Assembly (NCBI GenBank): GCA_037953625.1
Contig: CM075654.1
Location: 22,127,501 to 22,191,500, forward strand
Reading direction: 5' to 3'
Source of the DNA: Crotalaria pallida
Taxonomy: Eukaryota; Streptophyta; Magnoliopsida; Fabales; Fabaceae
Length of the DNA stretch: 64,000 nucleotides
Shown: positions 47,037-55,973 of the stretch, piece by piece
Position numbering within the stretch: position 1 is the stretch's first letter
Layout: each line of letters begins with the position of its first letter
Notes under the pieces: generated by a model
Database searches by the model: none
Told to the model about the DNA's origin: nothing
What the model saw: only the letters and a program-made list of their open reading frames with translations
Position numbers and translations under genes: made by a program

Positions 47037-50000
47037 ATGTGCCTTCGATTAAAGGAGCGTAGATGGTACTTGGATAGTGGATGTTTGAGGCATATCACGG
47101 GAGACAAAACGCACTTCATCGAACTTACTTCAAAAGGTGGTGGTCATGTGACATATGGCGACAACAACAAAGGCAAAATTCTAGGATTGGGTAAGATTGG
47201 TAACGTATCTAACCTTATCATTGAAAATGTCCTATTGGTAGAAGGCTTAGAACACAACTTGCTTAGTATAAGCCAACTATGCGATATGGGAAACAATGTG
47301 ACCTTTACTTCGGAATTTTGTTTTATTAAGAGTTGTATAGATGATAGTGTTAAGTTCGTAGGTCGTCGTTCTAATAACACTTACTTAATTGACTTGGATG
47401 AGATAACTTCATTGTTTTCAACATGTTTTAAATCTTTTGATGATGAAGTTCGTCTTTGGCATCGACGAACTGCACATGTCAATGTGAATCAATTAAATAA
47501 ACTTTTACGAAAAGACTTAGTGATTGGTTTGCCTAAACTTAATTTTAAACTTGATAGCGTTTGTGACTCATGTCAAAAATGCAAGCAAGTTAAAAACTCT
47601 TTTAAACCAAAAAATGTGGTAAGCACAACAAAGCCATTGGAGCTAATCCACATGGATTTGTTTGGCCCATCACAAGTTCGAAGTTTAGGTGGCAATTACT
47701 ATGGATTTGTTTTGGTAGATGACATTACTCGATTCACATGGACTTTGTTTTTATCCACAAAATGTGAAACTTATAAAAGTTTTAAAAAGTTTGCCAAGCT
47801 CATCCAAAATCAATTAAGTTTGAAAATAGTGTCTATTAGAAGTGACCACGGAGATGAGTTTGAAAATTCAAAGTTTGATGCGTTTTGTGAAAAGTTTGGT
47901 ATAGATCATCAATTTTCAGCCCCTAGGACTCCGGAGCAAAACAAAGTTGTAGAATGGAAAAATCGAGTCTTAGAGGAACTTGCACGTACTATGCTTAAGG
48001 AATCTAGAGTTCCATCTTATTTTTGGGCTGATGCGGTTAATACCGCGTGTTATGTCATAAATAGGGTTCTTATCCGTCCGCATTTGAATAAAACACCTTA
48101 TGAGCTTTTAAAAGGGCGAAAGCCAAATATCTCTTTTTTCATGTCTTTGGATGTAAGGTGTTTATTTTAAATAACGGTAAGAATCCGGTCGGCAAGTTTG
48201 ATTCAAAAGCTGACGAAGGTATTTTCATTGGATATTCAACTCATAGCAAGGCTTATTGTATTTTTAATAAAAGAACCTTAACCGTTGAAGAATCAGTTCA
48301 TGTCGTGTTTGATGAATCTCCGAAAGGAGAGTGTGTTGTTTCTTGTGATGATGAGAATGTAGGTACATTTTTGGATCATGACAAGCAAATGCAACAACAA
48401 ATAGTGGAGAACCAAGTTGAGAATGGAGAAATGCAAGCACATGACAAAGACTTAGTACAAGTGCAACATCCCGAACTACCAATTGCTTGGAAAACGAACA
48501 AAAATCACCCCGTCTCTAATATCTTAGGTGACATCGCTAAGGGGGTGGTAACCCGAAGCACCTTGAACAACTTTTGTTATTATGTTGCTTTTGTATCACA
48601 AGTTGAACCTAAGAATATTAGTGAGGCACTTCAAGATGAACATTGGGTTATGGCCATGCAAGAAGAATTAAATCAATTTGAAAGAAACCAAGTTTGGGAG
48701 CTTGTGCCAAAACCCGATGATCGTCCTGAAATCGGCACTCGTTGGGTTTATAGGAATAAACTAGATGAGTCGGGTATTATTGTTAGGAATAAGGCTAGGT
48801 TGGTAGCTAAGGGTTATAGTCAAGAGGAAGGGATAGACTATGATGAAACGTATGCTCCCGTAGCTAGATTAGAAGCTATTAGAATTCTACTCGCTTATGC
48901 ATCTATCATGAACTTTAAGTTGTATCAAATGGACGTTAAAAGTGCATTTCTTAACGGATACATTCAAGAAGAAGTGTATGTTTCACAACCTCCCGGATTT
49001 TAAAGTTTTGAACATCCAGACTATGTTTTTAAATTGAAAAAGGCTTTGTATGGTCTTAAACAAGCACCTAGGGCTTGGTATGACCGTTTAAGCAACTTTT
49101 TAATTGAAAAGGGTTTTAAAAGAGGTGACGTGGACAATACGCTTTTTATTGAAAGATCCGGTAAGGATATACTTTTAGTCCAAATATATGTTGATGACAT
49201 TATTTTTGGTGCAACTAATGAAAAATTGTGCAAGAAATTTTCTGAAATTATGCAGAGTGAGTTTGAAATGTCTATGATGGGAGAGCTTGCTTTCTTCCTT
49301 GGACTACAAATTAAGCAACTTGATGATGGGATCTACATTCATGAAGGCAAGTATTGTAGAGAACTTCTTAAACGGTTTGGCATGGAGTCATGCAAGGGAG
49401 CATCAAATCCTATGAGCGTCACATGTTACTTGGACAAGGATGAAGCCGGAAAACCCGTTGAGGTAACAAAATATCGTGGCATGATAGGTAGTTTACTATA
49501 TTTAACTGCTTCTCATCCTGATATTATGTTTAGTGTCTGCATGTGTGCTCGTTTTCAAGCCAATCCGAAAGAGTCACATCTAACTGCTGTTAAGAGGATT
49601 ATGAAATATTTGAAAGGTACAACTAATACCGGTTTATGGTATCCTAGAGATGCTCTTTTAAAACTTATTGGTTATTCGGATTCCGATTTTGCGGGTTGTA
49701 AAGTTGAAAGAAAGAGTACAAGCGGAACATGCCATTTAATTGGAAGTTCACTTGTATCATGGTTTTCTAAAAAGCAAAGTTGTGTCGCTTTATCAACCGC
49801 GGAAGCCGAATACATTGCGGCCGGAAGTTGTTGTGCTCAAATCCTTTGGATGAAGCAACAACTCTCAGATTTTGGTTTAAACTTGTCAAAAATTCCTATT
49901 AAATGTGACAATACATCCGCAATCAATTTAACTAAAAACCCGGTATTGCATTCAAGGACAAAACATATTGAAATTAGGTATCACTTTCTAAGGGATCATG

Positions 50001-50140
50001 TCCAAAAAGGTGATTGTGTTATTGAGTTTGTTCAAACTTCAGATCAATTAGCTGACCTTTTTACAAAACCATTACCAAGAGATACTTTCTATCGTATTAG
50101 AAGGGAACTTGGCATTTTTGATGAGTCAACAATTAGCTAA
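47037..50140 (+). pseudogene. pol: Copia-2 pol, one frameshift and one stop
   Basis: Protease (YLDSGCLRH), integrase, RT (YVDDIIFG) and RNase H (GYSDSDFAG, STAEAEYIA) are all recognisable. A one-base loss near 48140 shifts the frame just after the integrase core. A TAA at 49001-49003 replaces Glu in the QPPGFES block of RT. The integrase core also has changes at conserved sites: HGDEFEN for HGGEFEN, EQNKVVEWKNR for EQNGVVERKNR; the catalytic Glu is kept. Other damage includes RHITGD for RHMTGD after the protease site. Ends with the usual ELGIFDESTIS. Confidence 0.94.
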
Positions 50141-50299
50141 TTGAATTTGAAGTCATTTTTAGTAAATCACCTCGAGCCTATTTCATTATGCTTTGTTATT
50201 TGAGTAGTTGTAATTTGAAAATCTTTCATAATACTCTAAATTAGTAGTTATGTGTGTGTTTTTCTATGATATGTTTGCTTGTTTAATTGTTTAATTGAT

Positions 50300-50521
50300 C
50301 CTATGGAAATGAATCAAGGGGCAAATCTTGAAGATTTCATTGATTTTGATAATTTGGAACAATCGTTTGATGCCCAGGCTGCTCACACTTCCCTTGTTCA
50401 GCATATAGATGAGAGACTTGATGCTATGGAGCAACGCATTGAGCTTCAGAATAGGGCTATGGAGCAACGTTTGATGGATCATTTTGCTACTCTCTTCCAC
50501 CATCCTCCTCCTAACCCTTAG
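50300..50521 (+). pseudogene. C-terminal remnant of env-like third ORF
   Basis: About 70 codons of a Glu/Gln-rich, probably helical segment (DERLDAMEQRIELQNRAMEQR) ending HHPPPNP. It sits where Sireviruses carry an env-like ORF, between pol and the polypurine tracts. Copia-3 has the opposite, N-terminal end of such an ORF at 59833. Here the spacer and N-terminal part are missing, so the first codons of the nominal frame are spacer. The envelope label is traditional and its function is unproven. Confidence 0.6.
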
Positions 50522-50845
50522 TCCATATGGTTTTCTGCTGATTTTCACATGTTTTATCAAACTATTTTCACTGATATTTCACTGACTTTGCTGCACCGTG
50601 TCACTGCTGCTGATTTTACTGATTTTCTCATGGTTTTTGGTACTTGTTTTATGGCTGGACTGTTTTGTTTTTGCTATGGTTGATGTATCTAGGGTCTGTG
50701 TATGGCCTAGTTTACTTTCAAGTTATATTTTGATGCTATGACTTGGTATCTGGACTTTATTATCTGCACTCTGATTATGACTATTATGTGGTATATTGAC
50801 TTTATTATTATATGGTCTCGGTTATGGCCAATCTTGTCTTTTACT

Positions 50846-51266
50846 GCATTTTATGTCTTTCAATTGTGATTATTGTATATATACCATTGTCTAGCACTTA
50901 CCTCCAACTTTTAGCAAAGAGATTTTTTTTAATAAATTCGATACTTTTTAATGATGCCAAAAGAGGGAGAAATGTTTGTTGATGTTGTGCTTGTAGGATA
51001 AGTTTTTAGATATTGTTCCTAAGTGTATTACCTCCAACTTTATGTCTAGCACTTACCATTGTGATTATTGTTGATGTTGTGCATTTTATGTCTTTCAATT
51101 GTGATTATTGTATATATACTATTGTCTAGCACTTACCTCCAACTTTTGGCAAAGAGATTTTTTTTAATAAATTCAATACTTTTTAATGATGCCAAAAGGG
51201 GGAGAAATGTTTGTTGATGTTGTGCTTGTAGGATAAGTTTTTAGATATTGTTCCTAAGTGTATTAC
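50846..51266 (+). repeat. 186-bp direct duplication carrying polypurine tracts
   Basis: 50846-51031 and 51081-51266 are near-identical, each with GCCAAAAGRGGGAGAAATG. The 49 bp between them are scrambled pieces of the same unit (CTCCAACTTTATG, CTAGCACTTACC, GTGATTATTG). Two further purine tracts follow (TTAGGGGGAGTA and the one touching the LTR). Confidence 0.85.
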
Positions 51267-51325
51267 ATTTAGGGGGAGTATTTAAAAACTTAGTGCTTCA
51301 TTGTAAAGAAGGTTTGTCATCATCA

Positions 51326-51338
51326 AAAAGGGGGAGTT
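51326..51338 (+). promoter_or_regulatory. LTR-adjacent polypurine tract
   Basis: AAAAAGGGGGAGT directly before the TGTAGAG start of the 3' LTR; the primer for plus-strand DNA synthesis. Confidence 0.88.
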
Positions 51339-52381
51339 TGTAGAGTTATGATGTTTTGTGCTAACAACCTAAAGCCAAGCAGCAACATTCAACAAGGAAG
51401 CACCACTCATGGAGATTAGAATTAGATTAAGTTTATTTTATTTCTAATCAATGTAATATTTTATTTTGCATATCATGAGAGTGGGTGGTAGCTTTAGGAA
51501 TCTCAATATAGGTTTTAAATATTGTTTGATTATTAAGTGAAGAAAGATTAATCTTGATAAAATAGCTCTAATTAAAGTATTGATCAAAGTATTTTTGAAA
51601 AGCTTATTTTTAATCACTTTTTACAGTGGTTAATCGATTAGCTTGATAAGGTTAATCGATTAACGCGTATAACTGTACAACACTGATTATGTTAATAAAG
51701 GTTAATCGATTAGTGAGTTAAACGTTAATCGATTAGCACAAATTAACATAGGTTAATCGATTAGTGAGTAATACGTTAATCGATTAATTACTGTTGTGAC
51801 AGAAAAATAATATTTTGTTTAAAAGCTTTTCTTTTCTACTTTGTCAAGGCTACACACTCTTTCAAAATTTTCTATCGAGAAACATACTTTCGATATTCTT
51901 TCAAGAGCTATTACTATTTTCCAATTGTGCTATCAAGATTCAAACATCTTTCTATCTTCTTCACTTACAATCAATTCAATATTCTAAGTTCTATAGAGAT
52001 TCAAGTTTTTTTTAGTTCTAGTACTTTTGTGTTGAAGGAATTCACAACAAGAAGGTTGTCACATTCAAGCTTTCAACAACGAGTGAAGATTCACAATTTG
52101 AAGTCTTTGAAGAATATCAATGCAAGTGGAAAAGAATTTGGTTGGAGAGCATCCTTCAACAAATTTAAGAGGACAAGATACGCATTCATTTGGATAAATT
52201 AGCAAAGAGATTGGTACTCTCTTTGTAAGGGGTTAAGATAGGAGAGCTTAGAGTGAGCTGCATCTTAACATTGTAATCTAACATTTGAAGTATCTAGTAG
52301 AAACTCTCTATCTTTGATAGAGGGGACTGGATGTAGCTTTCAAGTGGGTGAAAGTGAACCAGGATAAAATCTTGTTTTCTT
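51339..52381 (+). repeat. Copia-2 3' LTR, 5' two thirds
   Basis: Matches 43641 onward with few changes and stops in the TCTTGTTTTCTT block where Copia-3 starts. TTCTT (52377-52381) is the expected left duplication of Copia-3. Confidence 0.92.
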
Positions 52382-53779
52382 TGTACAGTTTTGATGTTTT
52401 GATGATGACACACTTATGCCTAACAACAACATTCAACAAAGCAAGTAACCACTCATGAAGATTAGAATAGGTTTATTTTAATTTCTAATCAATGTAATAT
52501 TTTATTTTATGTTTGCATATCATGAGAGTGGGTGGTAGCTTTAGGGAATGTCAATTAGATTTATAATATTGTTTGATTATTAGTGAAGAAATATTAATTT
52601 TGATAAAATATCTCTAAATAAAGTACTTTTCAAAGTATATTTGGAAAACTTTATTTTTAATCACTGTTTGTGAGGGTTAATCGATTAGTGTGTTAACAGT
52701 TAATCGATTAGCACGATTTAACACAGGTTAATCGATTAATGTGTTTTATGTTAATCGATTAATTTATGTCAGTTCTGAAAAATAATATTTTGTTTAAAAA
52801 GACTTGATTTCAACTTTGACAAGGTTACACACTCTTTCATAATTTTCATATAGAGAAACATACTTTTCTTTGTGATATCAAGATTCAACTACTTTCAATT
52901 TTCTTCACTCAATGATCTTGCAATATTCTAAGTCCTATTGAAATTCAAGTATTCTAGTTCTAGTATTTGTGTTGAAGAAACTTGCAACAAGAAGGTTGTA
53001 TACTCAAGGTTTCAACAAAGAAGTGAAGAATTCACGAATCAAGACTTTGAAGATTCTCAAAGCAATTTTGAAAAGGAATTTGGTTGGAAGCATCTTCAAC
53101 AAGTTCAAGAAGACAAGATACGGATTTAATTGGGTAGAATATCAAAGAGATTGGTACACTCTTTGAAAGGGGTTAAGATAGGATAACTTGTGAGAGTTGC
53201 ATCTTAACATTGTATTCTAACAATTGAAGTATCTAGTAGAAACTCTTTATCTTTTGATAAAGGGGACTGGAGTATCTCTCAGTGGTAGAGAGTGAACCAG
53301 GATAAATCTTGTCTTCCTTGCTTTTATGTCTTCTAGTTTTCATTAACCAAGAACAATTGAATTAGGTTTAATTTGGGGTTTTTCAATTCCTTGTTAATTA
53401 ACCTAAATTGGCTTGGTAAATTTACTTGATATTGTTCAATCATTCATTCATCATTTGTTGGTGCATCAAAGCATTGTAATCTCCTTTGAATTTGATTTAA
53501 AACTGAATTTGCGTCGGTTACTATTCTTATTAATCGAGTAAATCGATTGTTAATCGATTAATTTTTAAATTGCTTTCGGCATTAATCGAGTAACACTTTA
53601 GTTAATCGATTAGTTTGAAAGTAAGCTTCGGCATTAATCGATTAATACAGTACATTTTTGTAAGAAAATTTATTTTCTGAAATCCATTCTCTTTGGTAAT
53701 TGAAATATTTGTATTAAGGATTCAAAATTCTATTCACCCCCCCTCTAGACTATTTTGAGCCGCTTGTTGGTTTCCAACA
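52382..53779 (+). repeat. Copia-3 5' LTR
   Basis: 1,398 bp, TGTACAGTTTTG to TTGGTTTCCAACA. Same layout as the Copia-2 LTR but many substitutions and short indels. AATCGATT words at 52679, 52702, 52730 and 52753 (spacing 23, 28, 23, the same as the last four of Copia-2). Confidence 0.92.
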
Positions 53780-53781
53780 AG

Positions 53782-53793
53782 TGGTATCAGAGC
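53782..53793 (+). promoter_or_regulatory. First primer binding site of Copia-3
   Basis: Exact TGGTATCAGAGC after the LTR, but followed by foreign sequence instead of the Sirevirus leader. Confidence 0.88.
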
Positions 53794-54098
53794 CGATGGT
53801 TCGGCTGGGACTTGTGGATCAAGGGGGAGTGACCGGAAAGTGTGGGTATTCACACTTGAAGGGGGAGATTGTTGGGTATTCAAGTGTGAGATGAAGTCCC
53901 ACATTGGATAGGATGGGATGGGTGAGAAGGTTTATAAGTGGAAAGACCCATAGAATCATTGCCTTAAGGTTTTGGTTCAGGATGTGGTGTCTCACTTATA
54001 AGTGGTGTCTCACTTATAAGTGGTTCCTCACTATTCCCAAGACCGTGGAGCAATGTGACTCCCCGGTGGTTGGAACCTCCCCGGTTGAAGGTCTAGCA
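53794..54098 (+). mobile_element. TRIM-like miniature LTR element (PBS-distal part plus LTR)
   Basis: After the first PBS come about 75 bp of leader with AAGGGGGAG, then a polypurine tract GAAGGGGGAGAT, then a 229-bp LTR-like unit from TGTTGGGTATTC (53870) to GTCTAGCA (54098), containing GTCCCACATTGGATAGGA and an 18-bp tandem repeat GTGTCTCACTTATAAGTG (about 53986-54020). It has no coding sequence. PBS, very short interior, PPT and short LTR is the TRIM layout; its own 5' LTR is absent and the Sirevirus LTR stands in its place. Confidence 0.7.
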
Positions 54099-54100
54099 AG

Positions 54101-54112
54101 TGGTATCAGAGC
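54101..54112 (+). promoter_or_regulatory. Second primer binding site of Copia-3
   Basis: A second exact TGGTATCAGAGC, followed by TCGGACGAAAGAACCGAG, which is the normal Sirevirus leader. The 16-bp word CAAGTGGTATCAGAGC is repeated at 53778 and 54097. Confidence 0.88.
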
Positions 54113-54172
54113 TCGGACGAAAGAACCGAGCCTTAAAAAGCTTTTTCGAAAAGATCCTAATCTTTGGAAACA

Positions 54173-55960
54173 ATGGGCACAAATTTCAATCCTTTTGGGG
54201 GTGAAGGAGCTTCCATTAATCGACCTCCACTATTCAATGGTGAGGGCTACGCTTATTGGAAGGTCCGAATGAAAATTTTTATAGAAGCTATTGATATGGA
54301 AATTGGGAATGCCATAGAGAATGGGCCTTTTATTCCTCAAACAAAAGTTAATGATACTGTCTCTTTGAAACCAAAGGCAAGTTGGAATGATGATGATAAG
54401 AAGAAAGTTCAATATGATTTAAAAGATAAAAACATCATCACTTCGGCATTGTCTTATGACGAATTCTTTAGAGTATCACAATGCACTGATGCAAAACAAA
54501 TGTGGGACACTTTAAAAGTCACACATGAGGGCACGAATGAAGTTAGAAGGGCTAGGCTTAACACTCTCATGCATGAGTACGAGCTCTTTCGTATGTTGCC
54601 AAATGAAAACATAGGCGACATGCAAAAGCGCTTTACTCACATCATTAGTCATCTTTCTGCTCTTGGAAAAAGTCTAACTAATGGTGAAGTTGTTAATAAA
54701 GTTTTGAGATGTCTTAGCAGAGAATGGCAACCTAAAGTCACGACCATTATGGAGTCTAAGGATCTTGAAGAAATGGATTTAGCAACACTATTCAGGAAGC
54801 TTCAAGAGCATGAAATGGAGCTAGGAAGATTATCCATGAATGAGGATGCCGATAAAAAGAAGAAAGGGATTGCTCTTAAAACTAATTCAAAATCCTTAAA
54901 GGCACATGAAGAACACTCTTTAGTGGATCACTCCGACTCGGATATCGATGATGAGACACTCGGGTTGTTGGTCAAAAAACTTGGACGTTTCCTTAAGAAG
55001 AAGAATAATTTCAATAGAAATAGATCAAGAGACTCTAAGGACGCTCAACCAAGGAACAAGACCAATAAAGACAACATCATATGTCATGGGTGTGGGAAGC
55101 CGGGCCATTATAGATCAAATTGTCCAACCAATTCAAAGAAGGCCGAGAATGACAAATCAAAGCCCAATCAATCTAAAGGAAAAAGGGCGTACATAGTGTG
55201 GGATGAACCGGAAATTCAATCCTCATCTAGTTCATCGGAAGATGAAGAACTTGCTAACCTTTGCTTGATGACTAAGCTTGATGAAGAAGCATCTTCAAGC
55301 ATGAAATCAAGTGATAACACAAATGAGGTAGATTATCTTTCCGATGCTAGTTCTAATTCTAATTCTCCCTCCTTCAATGAACTTTATAATGTGTATGTAG
55401 AAATGCATAAAGAGTTAAAGAAATTACCAAAAATCAATGTTGAAAGAAAGAATTTCATTTTGAAGCAACAAGAGAAAATTTTGGAATTACAAAACTCCCT
55501 AGAGGAGCTAAAGCTTCAAAATGAAACCCTTGAACTCATTTATGCAAATTCTACATGCAATTGTGATTTGAAAACAAATGATATCTCCACTTGTGATAAT
55601 TGCAAATCTCTTGAAAAGGAAGTTTTTAATTTGAATGATAGAATTGCAAGGCTCACAAGAGGAGACACATGCTTAGATCATTTGCTTTCTAATCAAAGGA
55701 ATAATAGTAATAGAACTGGACTTGGGTATACCAAACCCAAAAATCGCAATTTTCGCAAAGTTGGTACTTTCTCCAAAATTGACTTTTCAAAAACTCCAAC
55801 TTGTCATTATTGTGGTATTTTTGGGCATATTACAAATAAATGCAATATTAAGAAATTTGGTATACCAAGTGGAAAGTATGTTTGGATTGTTAAGGGGACT
55901 TCACCCCAAACTAACATCAAAGGACCCAAGATAACTTGGGTACCTAAGTCAAGTAAATGA
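54173..55960 (+). CDS. gag: Copia-3 Gag, open frame
   Basis: Gag of about 595 residues, start chosen at ATG 54173 (MGTNFNPFGGEG); an upstream in-frame TTG is not needed. Same domain order as Copia-2: N-terminal block, copia gag core, basic linker, zinc knuckle CHGCGKPGHYRSNC near residue 304, Ser/acid-rich part, coiled-coil-like stretch, second knuckle CHYCGIFGHITNKC near 544. It differs from Copia-2 Gag at only a few percent of residues, and synonymous sites are also nearly unchanged. The stop TGA (55958-55960) is 13 bases before the pol ATG. With Copia-2 gag, one of the two intact retroelement proteins in the window. Confidence 0.94.
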   Translation: MGTNFNPFGGEGASINRPPLFNGEGYAYWKVRMKIFIEAIDMEIGNAIENGPFIPQTKVNDTVSLKPKASWNDDDKKKVQYDLKDKNIITSALSYDEFFRVSQCTDAKQMWDTLKVTHEGTNEVRRARLNTLMHEYELFRMLPNENIGDMQKRFTHIISHLSALGKSLTNGEVVNKVLRCLSREWQPKVTTIMESKDLEEMDLATLFRKLQEHEMELGRLSMNEDADKKKKGIALKTNSKSLKAHEEHSLVDHSDSDIDDETLGLLVKKLGRFLKKKNNFNRNRSRDSKDAQPRNKTNKDNIICHGCGKPGHYRSNCPTNSKKAENDKSKPNQSKGKRAYIVWDEPEIQSSSSSSEDEELANLCLMTKLDEEASSSMKSSDNTNEVDYLSDASSNSNSPSFNELYNVYVEMHKELKKLPKINVERKNFILKQQEKILELQNSLEELKLQNETLELIYANSTCNCDLKTNDISTCDNCKSLEKEVFNLNDRIARLTRGDTCLDHLLSNQRNNSNRTGLGYTKPKNRNFRKVGTFSKIDFSKTPTCHYCGIFGHITNKCNIKKFGIPSGKYVWIVKGTSPQTNIKGPKITWVPKSSK

Positions 55961-55973
55961 CATTGTTTTGTAG

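Larger units (their letters stand above)
43641..52381 (+). mobile_element. Copia-2: Sirevirus, plus strand, 3' LTR interrupted
   Basis: Has a full 5' LTR, PBS, open gag, broken pol, the last part of an env-like ORF, repeated polypurine tracts and the first 1,043 bp of the 3' LTR. Copia-3 is inserted at 52382. The N-terminal and middle parts of the env-like ORF are deleted. Inserted in the 3' LTR of LARD-B. Confidence 0.93.

Noticed and set aside
53870..54098. Cassandra-type TRIM with 5S rRNA in its LTR
   Set aside because: The LTR starts TGTTGGG, and I see no 5S promoter boxes.
53904..54272. 122-codon frame spanning the TRIM piece and gag start
   Set aside because: Crosses the chimera junction and runs out of frame over gag; chance frame.
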